49,439 nucleotides of DNA from Acidobacteriota bacterium (GTDB taxonomy: Bacteria > Acidobacteriota > Terriglobia > Terriglobales > Acidobacteriaceae). This document shows, piece by piece, positions 1 to 8,788 of this stretch. The notes beneath the pieces are model-generated. The model had not been told where the DNA came from, ran no database searches, and saw only the letters and a list, made by a program, of their open reading frames with translations. The stretch covers positions 2,419 through 51,857 of the forward strand of contig QIAU01000155.1 of the NCBI GenBank assembly GCA_003225055.1. The letters are read 5' to 3'. The position numbers were made by a program, and so were the translations under genes. How positions within the stretch are numbered: the first letter of the stretch is position 1; each line of letters opens with the position of its first letter.

Positions 1-164
1 GAGGAAGCCGGGATAGGATTCCCGTTGATGACCTGCCCGACGTATTCCATGAGGATTTGACCGTGAAAGGGACTGACGTTGTCTGCCCAGACTACCCGAC
101 CGGCACAAAGTGCCGCCAGCGCTATGGCAAAACAGTATCCGGTTACCCTGTTTCTTGTTTTCAC
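1..164 (-). CDS. Partial secreted protein, N-terminus only (runs off left edge)
   Basis: Reading the minus strand from a GTG at 164, the frame is open to the window edge. It encodes about 54 residues beginning MKTRNRVTGYCFAIALAALC, a typical Sec signal peptide with a basic start and a hydrophobic core, followed by a mature part containing ILMEYVGQVINGNPIPAS. A strong Shine-Dalgarno (AGGAGG, plus-strand 170-175) lies 5 nt upstream of the GTG, which decides the start. The gene is divergent from the winged-helix regulator starting at 338, so the about 170 nt between them must hold both promoters. I do not recognise the family; function unknown, export inferred. Confidence 0.6.
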   Translation of the reverse strand, partial: MKTRNRVTGYCFAIALAALCAGRVVWADNVSPFHGQILMEYVGQVINGNPIPAS

Positions 165-337
165 TACGACCTCCTTTTGGGCTCAGGGTGGATACATACC
201 TTACGGTTGGCGATGCCACAATGGAGTACCCCTCAAACTTGGCTCAAGTTTCACTCAAGACGGTGTTAAGGCAGCCAAATAGCTGAAAAGGCGGCGTATG
301 TGCGTTCTTGGTGTATCATCGCTCGGCGGAGCGGGAC

Positions 338-2183
338 ATGGCTGCGGCTTCGACCTACCAGTTCGGCCAGTTCGAGCTTGACTTGCGGAGCTACGAACTG
401 AAACGGGATGATCAGCCACTACGGCTTGAGAAGATCCCGATGGAGCTGTTGATCTTCCTCGTCGAACACCACGGGGAGTTGATCGCCAGAGAGCAAATCA
501 TCGAAAGGCTCTGGGGTAAACAGGTGTTCCTTGATACTGAGCAAGGCATCAACACCGCGATCCGCAAGGTCCGCCAAGTTCTGCAGGATGACCCCGAGAA
601 GCCGCGGTTCCTCGAGACGGTGGTAGGCAAGGGCTACCGTTTTGTCGGTGACGTCGTGGTAAAGGGTAAGGAACCTCCGCCATCGGGCGGCAGCCTGCCA
701 ACTCCGTCCGGATCGGCTCTGGCTGTTCGGGACCCTGACCGGGCTCCTTGTTATGGGGGCGGTCTTCTGGACAGTGTGGTTGCGGATAGGTCGACTGACA
801 AAAGCGGGGAGCGCAGCCTCAGTCCACTCGATCGCGGTGCTGCCTCTCGAAAACTTGTCAGGCGACCCGTCACAGGAGTATTTCGCCGATGGAATCACGG
901 ATGCCCTCATCACACAATTGGCCAAGTTGCCTGGACTGCGTGTCATCTCTCGTACTTCGATCATGCAGTACAAGAACTCGCGCCGGCCGCTGCCTGACAT
1001 CGCTCGTGCCTTGAGCGTTGATGCAGTGGTCGAAGGCTCCGTGTCGCGCTCCAGCAATCGCGTCCGAGTTACCGCGCAGTTGGTCGATGCTCGTGCCGAC
1101 CGCCACCTCTGGGCCGAGGAATACGACCGAGATCTGCGCGATATCCTCACTTTACAGAGCGAACTTGCCCGCGACATCTCCGAACAGGTTCGAGCCAATA
1201 TCTCATCAGGGCAGTTGCGGGTGGGAGCGGTTGAACCGGCGGCCTATGAAAGCTATCTTCGCGGGCGCTCGTTCTGGAATCAACGCACGCCTGCAGGCCT
1301 AAACCAGGCAATCGGGCATTTCCAGCGCGCGATCGAACTGGATCCCGGTTATGCTGAAGCTTATTCCGGCTTAGCGGACGCTTATACCGCGCTTGGCTAC
1401 ACCAGTTTTTCGTCCCCGAGAGATGCCTTTCCCAGAGCCCGGGAACTCGCGAACAAGGCGTTAGGGATTGACCCCAGTCTCGCCGAGGCGCGTGCCTCCC
1501 TGGCTTATGCGAGACTCTATTACGACTGGGATTGGGAGGGTGCGGAACAGGAGTTCCAAAGGGCGATCGCCGTGAATCCAAACTACGCCACCGCCTACCA
1601 CTGGTACAGCGTATTGCTGACGGCTCGCGGGAGGCACGAGGAAGCTTTCTCCGAGATCCGCCGTGCACACGAACTCGATCCCCTGTCTGTATCCATCAGC
1701 ACTGACATGGGTTTTGAACTTTATTACGCACGCCGCTACGACCAAGCCATAACCCAGTTGCGTTCCGTCCTGCAGACAAGTCCTAAATTCCCCCTGGCAC
1801 ACTTGTGGCTGGGTCGTGCGTACGAACAGAAAGGGATGTATCGGGAAGCAATCACAGAATTCGAGCAGGCTGGAACTTCCCTGAAAGATTGGCCCGTGAT
1901 CATTGCGGCGGCCGGACATGCGTATGGAAGATGGGGTCATAGATCAGATGCAATGATGGCGTTGCGCCGGATGAATGAATTGACGAAGGAAGAATACGTT
2001 ACGCCGTATGGACTTGCCGTGATATTCGCAGGGCTGGATGACAAGGAGGAGGCGATGAGCTGGTTGCAGAATGCCTACGAAGACAGGTCTCACTGGTTGG
2101 TTTGGCTGAACTTGGATCCCCGCTTTGATAATGTCCGCTCAGACCCACGTTTTCAGGAATTACTCCATCGCGTGAAGTTTTGA
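338..2183 (+). pseudogene. Winged-helix / TolB-like / TPR transmembrane regulator, frameshifted
   Basis: The first frame (338 to about 700) encodes a CadC/OmpR-type winged helix starting FGQFELDLRSYELKR and ending in the usual VVGKGYRFVGDV. The second frame, open from 663 to 2183, encodes a membrane segment (LWLFGTLTGLLVMGAVFW), a TolB/FlgO-like domain with SIAVLPLENLSGDPSQEYFA and GITDALITQLAKLPGLRVIS, then TPRs to the end. In Acidobacteriota these are one protein: cytoplasmic DNA-binding domain, TM helix, periplasmic sensor. A shift of one base between 663 and about 714 joins the frames; the second frame has a stop at 660, so the shift must lie after it. Start ATG 338 has GGAG 6 nt upstream; an in-frame TTG at 308 is less likely. 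Either a decayed one-component regulator or a one-base sequence error; no programmed slip site is evident. Confidence 0.85.
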
Positions 2184-2224
2184 GTTTCCCTTCGAGTAGA
2201 ACGCGCCAGATTCGTGCTCAACTT

Positions 2225-2440
2225 CACAGTTCGGTGGAAAAGCGCGGAACCATGCGGGCTCGCCAGGCTGGCCGCTTTGCCCCGACGTATTGATCGCCAG
2301 CGAGCGATCCCACGCTCGACGTGCTGGCGGTGGGCCCAGCCACGTCGTTACGGGCTATCAGCGTCCGACCGTGCTGTTACGGCGTGAAAGTTGGAAAGTG
2401 AACCCGAACCGCATTTACCGGTGGTTGACGCCGTGGAAAT
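2225..2440 (+). mobile_element. IS3-family transposase (orfB) remnant
   Basis: From 2353 one frame reads GYQRPTVLLRRESWKVNPNR and then IYRW, the conserved HTH_21 segment found near the N-terminus of IS3-family orfB transposases (compare the usual GYRRI.ALLRREGW.VN.KRVYRLY). The upstream 120 nt are frameshifted but still transposase-like in composition. The DDE catalytic region, terminal inverted repeats and target duplications are not visible, so this is a short dead fragment and not an intact insertion sequence. Confidence 0.6.
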
Positions 2441-3191
2441 CGGCAGCCTGGTTTACAACACGCCGATAGACATATGTGGGAGGCGAGACAGTCGAAAGAA
2501 GTAATTGAGGAAGCCATTGGTGTTCGGGTCGAACTGGGACGTAGTGGAGTTCACGGTGGCCCCACGTGCGACGGCAACCGCTTCGCACGGGAGTTTCGAT
2601 TTCAGCTTCGCGGGCTGCGAGACCATCTTTCAGATAGTCGAGGAACTATCGAACGTTTTCGAACGCGATCTGCTCCCAACTCTCAATAGCCTAAGCCGCA
2701 CCCGGAGTGCTGGCTCCAGTTCGGAGAAGCTTCCTCCACAACGGCTCACGGGTACTCTATAGCAGGGTTCTAGCACGTCGCTACCTTAATGTAGGCGGTC
2801 TCCAGCAACTTCAATACCCTTTAGAAACGTCGTTGGTCTAGCTCGACCTTGCATTGCGTTCCGCTCCGTCCACGAGTGGCGCGCTTGCGGCAGGGGGATT
2901 TAGACGAAGCCGCTGGCGTGCGCGGCGGCCGCTATGGGATTTCAATCGACATTGGTTTGGAAGTTGTTGGAAGGAAGAGTACTTGTAGGACGACGCTCAG
3001 ATTGAAGTCGTCGGTTTAATCATGAAGCCAAGGATTCTCCGATGTCCCTAACGTCGGGGACGCGGCAGCGTCCGTCGCGCCAGCAGCTTCGTGCAAATCG
3101 CCATTTGGTGAATTGACGCGTAACCGTAAGGCCTGATCATCAACAATTCGGTAGAATCTTGGCAGCGTGTCCTGAGCTCTAAGAGAAAAAT
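2441..3191. other. Non-coding or decayed interval
   Basis: About 750 nt between the IS3 remnant and the DoxX-like gene. Only short overlapping frames of under 90 codons occur, such as 2474-2689 and 2505-2762 on the plus strand, without motifs I recognise and without convincing ribosome-binding sites. Probably remains of the sequence the IS3 element entered. Confidence 0.5.
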
Positions 3192-3572
3192 ATGAAAATC
3201 GCAACGCTGATCGCACGCATTTTGCTCGGCCTGATCTTTTTTGTGTTTGGGCTAAACGCGTTCCTGCACTTCCTTCCAGCAATATTACCTTCGGGGCCGG
3301 CAGGGCAGTTCTTGAGCCTGCTTATTCAGTCGCACTACGTACTCTTTATTGGCGCAGTTCAGCTTGTCGGCGGTGCGCTCCTACTTGCGAACCGTTACGT
3401 TCCGCTGGCCCTCATCCTGCTTGGACCGGTGATCGTAAACATCCTGCTGTATCACCTGCTTTTATTTCACGCAGGCGCGGGATTAGCGATCCTGGTCACG
3501 GTACTTTGGGGATTTCTGTTCTTTCGTCACCGTCAATACTTCTCCAGCCTGTTTGTGCAGCAGACATCCTGA
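3192..3572 (+). CDS. DoxX-like small integral membrane protein
   Basis: A 126-residue protein with four hydrophobic segments (about residues 5-25, 40-62, 68-88 and 90-110) and a short positively charged tail (FFRHRQYF). The opening KIATLIARILLGLIFFVFGL followed by NAFLHFLP is the signature layout of DoxX-like / DoxD-like four-helix proteins, common in Acidobacteriota and near the usual length of the family. Start ATG 3192 follows an A/G-rich AAGAGA. Inner-membrane location is expected; substrate or partner cannot be read from sequence. It stands alone between decayed regions. Confidence 0.75.
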   Translation: MKIATLIARILLGLIFFVFGLNAFLHFLPAILPSGPAGQFLSLLIQSHYVLFIGAVQLVGGALLLANRYVPLALILLGPVIVNILLYHLLLFHAGAGLAILVTVLWGFLFFRHRQYFSSLFVQQTS

Positions 3573-3914
3573 GCAGTTCCTCAAACACTCGGGGACAAGG
3601 AGGGCCCGAGTAACTATTGAAACAATCGCAGCTGCAAGTTTTTCTTGCAGGGCAGCTGGGGCGTTTACGTCCGAGCAGAACGTGTGTCGTTGCCGTCGCA
3701 CGCATCGGGATATGCTAGCCACCCCACCACAGGCAATTGGCTGCACGAGGACTTTCACCTCGCAAGATCCACAGTATTGTCGACTGCTACTGCTCCCCTA
3801 CTCCTTATCTCGTAAGGCTCTTTCATCCTCGACTTCATGCCGGTTTATCCCGGCGCACTGAAATCGCCTGTTACCGCCAACGATCCTGCCGTAACCTGTT
3901 AAGAGGGGAAAACT

Positions 3915-4391
3915 GTGTCCCTGCGACGCATCGCAATCGGAGGTACAACAGTGTCAACATCGGCTATCGTCGCTGTTCTTTCCATATTCTGTTTTTCCAC
4001 CGCCATGGCCCAGGATTCCGCTGCTGCGAAAACCTACGATGTTGAGGACGCCTACAGCCTCCTGCTTCCGCAGGAAGGATCCTGCAGTTTCGCAAAAGGC
4101 ACGCTGGTTGCGCAAGAGGAGCAAGAGGAGAGAGGAGACGGTGTCAACAGAGGAGACGGTGTCAAAGACACTGCCGTCTACGCCATGCGTGACTCCGGAC
4201 GCAGCTACTCAATTCAAAGATGCCATCGCAGACTATGACCGTCTCAATAAAACGCAGTGGCTTTTCAACGGCAATTTCAGATCGATAAGCCTTACGAAAT
4301 AGTGAGTTCCGATACGATCAGCCTTCTGTTCAAGGACGGCGAGTGGGAGGGTTTCTACAAGCGGTATCCCGATTCGGGATGGTTTCAGTAG
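3915..4391 (+). pseudogene. Decayed secreted protein of an uncharacterised acidobacterial family
   Basis: A GTG-initiated frame at 3915 encodes a signal peptide (STSAIVAVLSIFCFSTAMAQ) and then DVEDAYSLLLPQEGSCSFAK. The same protein continues in a second frame (CVTPDAATQFKDAIADYDRL then NKTQWLF, up to about 4275) and in a third frame ending EWEGFYKRYPDSGWFQ and a stop at about 4391. Proteins I recall from acidobacterial genomes carry these three blocks contiguously, followed by a C-terminal part rich in glycine and cysteine that is missing here. At least two frameshifts plus truncation make it non-functional. An 18-nt tandem duplication (about 4131-4166, unit around GGAGACGGTGTCAA) sits at the first frame change and may have caused it. 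Confidence 0.6.
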
Positions 4392-4501
4392 GTTGCCGCC
4401 CAGGCTGGCAACCAGTTTTCACCAGTGAGTACATAGGGTTCGTGGGCAAACCCGCCTGGTCTTCTGCTTTGACCGCGCCGCAGTTCTTCAATTCAATCGC
4501 A

Positions 4502-4783
4502 CTATTTCTGAGTGCGGCGCTGATCCTTAGGTCGCACGTACCCGTTGGACGAAGAGGTTTTCCAAAGAGCCGCTAAGGCGTCGGCTGCATCGGCTACGGC
4601 GCCATCGGGCGGCGCCGGAGAGGCATCTGTGGAGGCGCCTTCCCGCTTGCGTCGATAAATCGGAGTCTTGGCCTTGCGATCCGGAGCTTCTTCTCCACGA
4701 AGTTCGCCGAGTGCGGCCTCGTAAGTCCGCTTTAGATTCTCTGGTGCGTTCGATTTCGCATTTGCGCTTGTTTTAGTTGCCAT
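4502..4783 (-). CDS. Small basic, Ala/Ser-rich hypothetical protein
   Basis: A 93-residue frame starting ATG 4783 (MATKTSANAKSNAPENLKRT), strongly basic at the start, with a low-complexity Ala/Pro/Asp centre and a basic C-terminal tail (YVRPKDQRRTQK). No membrane segment, signal peptide or recognised domain. A weak AGGG lies upstream of the chosen start; an upstream in-frame ATG at 4870 would add 29 residues of non-similar composition and is less likely. The basic character might suggest nucleic-acid binding, but this is only inference. Gene status uncertain. Confidence 0.35.
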   Translation of the reverse strand: MATKTSANAKSNAPENLKRTYEAALGELRGEEAPDRKAKTPIYRRKREGASTDASPAPPDGAVADAADALAALWKTSSSNGYVRPKDQRRTQK

Positions 4784-4870
4784 ACGCCCTGGACGCGTCC
4801 CGCCGAACAAGACTCTAGATTGTTTTGTCGGGAAAAAGGAAAGTACTGGCGCGTCAATGTGACTGAACAC

Positions 4871-5049
4871 TACTCTATCCAGTTTTGCGGTACGGAAGGA
4901 ATGGCCCTAAGGTGCCATTCTGGTTGACAGATTTCGATTGAGAATCCTGAGATTGATTCATAGTCGCGGTTCTCCTCTATAGTGCTGCCGCACGCGATTC
5001 CAAGACACCATTCAAAGCATACAGGCCCTAGCAGCGGCTTCGCTCAACC
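4871..5049. other. Intergenic region before the 25-bp inverted repeat
   Basis: No gene. Contains a TTGACA at about 4924 and a TATAGT at about 4979, but these are not correctly spaced with partners I can identify, so no promoter is claimed. Confidence 0.3.
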
Positions 5050-5130
5050 GACGCTATCGTCAGTGCTCAGGCCAGCCAACTTCTTTGCGCTACCTGACAA
5101 CTTCTTGGCCTGAGCACTGACGATAGCGTC
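5050..5130. repeat. Perfect 25-bp inverted repeat with 31-nt loop
   Basis: Positions 5050-5074 are the exact reverse complement of 5106-5130 (25 of 25 bases), separated by 31 nt (5075-5105). The next bases on both sides do not pair, so the ends are sharp. The loop contains two near-identical CAACTTCT motifs (GCCAACTTCT and GACAACTTCT). CTAG occurs shortly before (5029-5032) and after (5134-5137) the structure. There is no U-run after the second arm, so it does not look like a classical intrinsic terminator. It lies 88 nt upstream of the VWFA-protein start, so it could be a 5' structural element or a small palindromic mobile repeat. Confidence 0.9.
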
Positions 5131-5217
5131 CTGACTAGTAGGTTTACGTAAGCTATGATTGCATTGCACATTGACGAGGTAGTCAGATCATTGTTCGATA
5201 GACTGCATAACGTAGAC

Positions 5218-6201
5218 ATGCCGAGACTCGTCTTGCCCTTTTTGACACTAGCCCTGCTACTCGGACCGGCGGCAGGTCAGCAGGAGCCGAGATTCCGTTC
5301 TCAAATCAATCTCGTGCCTGTCCCGACAATGGTCCGGAACGCCCATGGCAATCCGGTCTACGGGTTGAAGGAAGAGGACTTCATTATTGAGGACGAGAGC
5401 ATCGAACAGTCGGTTCATCTGGATGAGGCTGCTGCAGCGGAACCGATATCCCTGCTGATCGCAGTACAGTGTGGCCGTCGAGCGAAGCGCGAATTCGGCA
5501 GAATGGGAGGCGTGGCCACAATGCTGGATCCTGTGCTGACGGGACAAAACAATGAAGCTGCCCTCCTTCTCTTTGATAGTGGGGTGAACTTAGTGCGGGA
5601 TTTTACGACTCAGGCGGACGGCATCGAAGCGGACCTGAAGAATTTGCAGTCCGGCGACCACGGGGCCGCCATCCTCGACGCCGTTGCTTACGGAGCACGT
5701 CTGCTCGGCAAGAGGCCGGAAGGACAGCAACGCGTGCTGTTACTGATCAGCGAGACGCGGGATCACGGCAGCCATTTTGCGAGAATTGATGACGCAATGA
5801 GACTCGTCGGGACTACCAATACGTTGGTTTTCGCGCTTCCATTCTCACCATACGTCTCACACCAGTTGGATACTGCTCGGGCAAGTAACAGAGACGAATG
5901 GGGGATTAACGTTGATATCATTGAAAAACTCGCGGCAGCGCGGCAGGCGATGAGGAAAAATATTCCAAAGACGCTCGCTTCGATGACCGGCGGCGAATAC
6001 GAGCTGTTTGTTTCTCGCAAAGGCTTTGAGACCGATATGACGAGGTTTGCCAATCACCTGCATAGCCGGTATCTCCTGAGCTTTGAGCCCAAAGACCCGC
6101 ATCCTGGACTGCACAAGATTCAAGTGCATTTGAAGCATCCCACACAGGATCAAATCTTGTTATTCCGGAGCAGCTATTGGGTCGGGGACATAACTCAATA
6201 A
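5218..6201 (+). CDS. Secreted VWFA-related domain protein
   Basis: The protein (327 aa from ATG 5218) begins with a clear signal peptide, MPRLVLPFLTLALLLGPAAG, which is why this start is preferred to the in-frame ATG at 5155. The following block LVPVPTMVRNAHGNPVYGLK and EEDFIIED is the conserved N-terminal part of the acidobacterial VWFA-related family; a von Willebrand A fold follows (ISLLIAVQCG, LLLFDSGVNLVRDF, AAILDAVAYG, RVLLLISETRD), ending with SRYLLSFEPKDPHPGLHKIQ. The usual MIDAS DxSxS near the first strand appears as VQCGRR, so metal binding may be lost. Periplasmic or extracellular location is expected; binding partner unknown. It is preceded by the 25-bp inverted repeat. Confidence 0.85.
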   Translation: MPRLVLPFLTLALLLGPAAGQQEPRFRSQINLVPVPTMVRNAHGNPVYGLKEEDFIIEDESIEQSVHLDEAAAAEPISLLIAVQCGRRAKREFGRMGGVATMLDPVLTGQNNEAALLLFDSGVNLVRDFTTQADGIEADLKNLQSGDHGAAILDAVAYGARLLGKRPEGQQRVLLLISETRDHGSHFARIDDAMRLVGTTNTLVFALPFSPYVSHQLDTARASNRDEWGINVDIIEKLAAARQAMRKNIPKTLASMTGGEYELFVSRKGFETDMTRFANHLHSRYLLSFEPKDPHPGLHKIQVHLKHPTQDQILLFRSSYWVGDITQ

Positions 6202-6209
6202 GGCTTTCC

Positions 6210-6233
6210 GGCAGCATCTGAGCCGGTGCTGCC
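6210..6233 (+). terminator. Possible hairpin terminator after the VWFA gene
   Basis: GGCAGCA (6210-6216) pairs with TGCTGCC (6227-6233) across a 10-nt loop just after the stop codon at 6201. There is no T-run behind it, so this is at best a weak or Rho-assisted terminator. Confidence 0.3.
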
Positions 6234-6465
6234 CGTCATCTCGCGTTTGCGGTCTCCGAGTGAAGCACCTGACTATGCAATCATCGCGGACTATAGGGTC
6301 ACTGGAGGGTGCTGGCGCTGACAGCATCCCTCGCTTTTGAGATTCGGGCGTCTGCTATCCGCGCGTGCAACTACTGTCCAGCGTTCGCTGCTCCTCTTCA
6401 GAAGGATGATGGTACGAACATCACTGCCCCTTGGAGCGGCTGCCGAACCGGGCGCTGTTGGAACA

Positions 6466-6630
6466 TCATACCGCGACAACAGGCCAATCTTTAGGGTCTC
6501 GGACGCCCACGCGTCCGCGAGCAGTGCTCTCGTATTCTTCGTAGAGGCTCCGATCTACCCGCTCGACAAAATCACCGATTTGCTCCAGAACCGATGGACC
6601 CAAATCGACATCAACGCCTCGTCGATTTGA
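6466..6630 (-). pseudogene. Possible PIN-like domain remnant
   Basis: The minus-strand frame contains LGPSVLEQIGDFVERVDRSL and ARGRVGVRDPKDWPVVAV, resembling the middle of PIN-domain proteins, where R(D/R)xxDWP precedes the C-terminal acidic residues (usually followed by CPIWTEDxDFFG). That last block is not visible, the frame stops directly after WPVVAV, and no N-terminal start region is present. I read it as a truncated toxin-like fragment; similarity is partial. The remainder of 6202-6778 shows no gene. Confidence 0.4.
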
Positions 6631-6766
6631 AATGTCTGGGATGTATCTCTCTCTGCGTCCGCAAAGCAAACATCCCGAGCGTAGAATCTCGCCTCGTCTT
6701 CCTACGCTTCAAGTGCCGCTACCCAGTCTGCTTGACCTTGACCTTATTTTTCCCACGGCTCGGGCC

Positions 6767-6772
6767 TATAAT
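6767..6772 (+). promoter_or_regulatory. -10 element (TATAAT) giving a probable leaderless mRNA
   Basis: A consensus TATAAT ends 6 nt before the ATG at 6779, so transcription would begin at or within a base or two of the start codon and leave no room for a Shine-Dalgarno. TTGACC hexamers occur at 6732 and 6738 but are too far for a standard 17-nt spacer. The signal peptide of the downstream gene starts exactly at this ATG, which supports the start. Confidence 0.6.
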
Positions 6773-6778
6773 GCTTTC

Positions 6779-7453
6779 ATGCGTCGCATAGTTCTAATCG
6801 CGACGGTGTGCCTGCTGTTCCTACCAGCATCAGCCCAGATGCGCTCCATGGGAGGAGGCGGGATGAGAGGTAATTCTTCCTTCGGACCTCGCGGCTCAAC
6901 TATAAGTAATCCAACGGGCCGTTTCAGCGCCGGATCACTGGGTTTTCATTTCGGCACGAGTTTCGGGGGCGGATTTGGACGGCCATTCTTTGGCCGACGC
7001 TTTCATCACCATCATCGCTTTTTCGGAGGCGTGTGGGGTTACCGGTATTATGGATATCCGTTGTTCGCTGATTATTCCTATTCCACGGAGCGGCCGTACT
7101 ATACCTCCGATGTCGCCGCCGCAACCTATGGTGAGCAGGCGCGGATGGAGCAGAGACTGGACCGGATTGAGGAGCGGCTGGACCGGCTGTTGAACCGGCT
7201 GGAAACCGTCCGTGCTGCTCCAGCACAAACGGCACCACAATCACAGCCGGAACGCCCGCCTGCAGCCACCCTTGTCTTTCGCGACGGGCATAAGGAAGAG
7301 ATCCAGAACTATGCCGTCGTGGGACACACGCTCTGGGTATTCACCGAAGAGCGCGCCCGCAAAATACCACTCGGCCAAATCGACACGGAAGCTACCGATA
7401 AAGCCAACGAACAGCGTGGTGTCGACCTGAATCTCCCAAAGGTGAATAACTGA
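6779..7453 (+). CDS. Secreted Gly/Phe/His-rich protein with coiled coil
   Basis: The protein (224 aa) starts with a signal peptide (MRRIVLIATVCLLFLPASAQ). A glycine, phenylalanine and histidine-rich region follows (residues about 22-85, including FFGRRFHHHHRFFGG and an aromatic stretch WGYRYYGYPLF). A heptad helix (EQRLDRIEERLDRLLNRLET, about residues 122-141) and a compact C-terminal domain (TLVFRDGHKEEIQNYAVVGH, then a VDLNLP tail) complete it. The C-terminal block is shared by many acidobacterial secreted proteins of unknown function. The HHHH cluster might bind metal, which is inference. It is expressed from its own -10 element and is upstream of the racemase-fold gene. Confidence 0.75.
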   Translation: MRRIVLIATVCLLFLPASAQMRSMGGGGMRGNSSFGPRGSTISNPTGRFSAGSLGFHFGTSFGGGFGRPFFGRRFHHHHRFFGGVWGYRYYGYPLFADYSYSTERPYYTSDVAAATYGEQARMEQRLDRIEERLDRLLNRLETVRAAPAQTAPQSQPERPPAATLVFRDGHKEEIQNYAVVGHTLWVFTEERARKIPLGQIDTEATDKANEQRGVDLNLPKVNN

Positions 7454-7498
7454 TCCATCCGTGGCGCCATCGCGCCACACTTGGCCAACATAATCAGG

Positions 7499-8194
7499 AT
7501 GGAAACCGCAGGAATGATCGGCGGCCTTGGACCGGAGTCCACGGTCGACTACTACCGGTTGATCATCGCGCGCTATCGTGCCCGAAACCCGGACGGGAGC
7601 AACCCACCCCTGGTTATCAACAGTCTCGATCTCTTGAAGGGCATCCAGTTGGTGGACACCGGGCGGCTCAGCGAACTAGCGGATTACCTCGTGGCGGGAG
7701 TCGAGTGCCTTGGGCGTGCCGGTGCAGTATTCGGCTTCCTTTCAGTCAATACTCCCCACATCGTGTTCGACGAAGTTCAGCGGCGATCGCCGATTCCTCT
7801 GCTCAGCATCGTGCGAGCCGCCTGTGATCGTGCCAAGACGCTCGGGCTGAAAAGTGTCGGTCTCTTCGGCACCCGATTCACTATGCAAGCGAGCTTTTAT
7901 CCCGATGAGTTCCAGCGAGCGGGGGTCGAGGTTGTTCGACCGAAGGAACCAGAGCAGGATTTCATTCACAAGAAGTAGCTCAATGAACTTCTGAACGGCA
8001 TATTTCTGCCGAAGACCCGTGCGGCATTGCTCCGGATCGCGCATCGAATGAAAATCGAAGACGGCACGGAGGCCACCATCCTGGCCGGAACAGAGCTTCC
8101 ACTTCTGTTGCGGGATTCCGAGAGCGTGGATATCAAGGTTCTCGACACGACTGAGATTCACGTCGAGGCGGTTGTCGACGAATTGCTTCGATGA
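7499..8194 (+). pseudogene. Aspartate/glutamate racemase-fold gene with an internal stop
   Basis: From ATG 7499 the frame reads MIGGLGPESTVDYYRLIIAR, the N-terminus of the Asp/Glu/hydantoin racemase superfamily, and continues to TAG at 7976 (codon 160). Beyond it the same frame continues without a shift (LNELLNGIFLPKTR to VEAVVDELLR, TGA at 8192), giving the usual length of about 231 residues. Family members have Tyr at the interrupted position (YIHEKYMNELL-like), so TAC or TAT to TAG is a likely single change. The two catalytic Cys positions are also non-Cys: the first motif reads SVNTPH (about 7743-7760) and the second ILAGTELPLL (8078 on) where ILGCTE is usual. A cysteine-less subfamily exists to my recollection; racemase activity is therefore doubtful even without the stop. 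Confidence 0.8.
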
Positions 8195-8199
8195 ACCGG

Positions 8200-8637
8200 A
8201 TGGCGCAGACGGGTCGCTGACTTGTGATAAGGAGCAGTCGGTTGAAAATAAGCATCAAACTCGCGTTTCCGCCTTTTTTTACCACGGATGCTTCCTCGGC
8301 TACCAGTGGACGCAGGCGGCAGATCTTTTGCTTGAGTTCGACCAATTCCTCCGCCAGAGCTTGAAAGCGGCGAAACTCGGCGATTTCCTTTTCGGCCTTG
8401 CGTACCGCGGTGGGAGAAGACAAGGTCTGAGCGACCGTCTCGCCTGCGATCGTCTGCGTGAGTTGCCGATGTGGGCCATGGCCAGGGTCCTTGGTTTGAG
8501 CACAATGACAGTTGGGCTTACGACAGCGTCGGGTGACGGAGGAAATGGAACCCGGCCGGCTGAAAGTCACCGAGTTGCAAGAGTTCCTGCAGAGGGTGGC
8601 TGCGGCTATCGAGCAGTTCGGGCAGGGAGTCGGGCAT
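8200..8637 (-). pseudogene. DUF6788-like zinc-motif protein, frameshifted (mobile-element associated)
   Basis: The minus strand has an N-terminus MPDSLPELLDSR..LLQLGDFQP in one frame from ATG 8637 and, after a shift at about 8560-8575, RPGSISSVTRRCRKPNCHCA, then KAEKEIAEFRRFQALAEELV. The CRKPNCHC cluster (C-x5-C-x-C) followed by a GPH-Q-LT block is typical of small proteins accompanying or derived from transposable elements. The C-terminal end is degenerate and abuts the racemase 3' end. It is interpreted as a dead fragment; no transposase is visible nearby. Confidence 0.55.
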
Positions 8638-8788
8638 GAGGAGCTCCAGGTAATGATACCGGGAATTAACTTGCTAGTTGCTAGTGCGGCATGGGTTCCG
8701 ATTCTACTGCTTTCAATTTCTCCCGACCGTGCAGCATTGGTAAGAGGGCCTCGGGATTGAACTCTCGAAGCCCATCTGGCGCGGGGGA

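Noticed and set aside
655-720. Programmed frameshift in the regulator gene
   Set aside because: The required shift is +1 and no slippery codon, downstream stop or structure typical of known +1 sites is visible; ordinary indel is simpler.
419-1198. 259-codon minus-strand ORF
   Set aside because: Antisense shadow spanning both halves of the winged-helix/TPR regulator; no motif.
5050-5130. Intrinsic terminator
   Set aside because: The stem is far longer than usual and no T-run follows the second arm on either strand.
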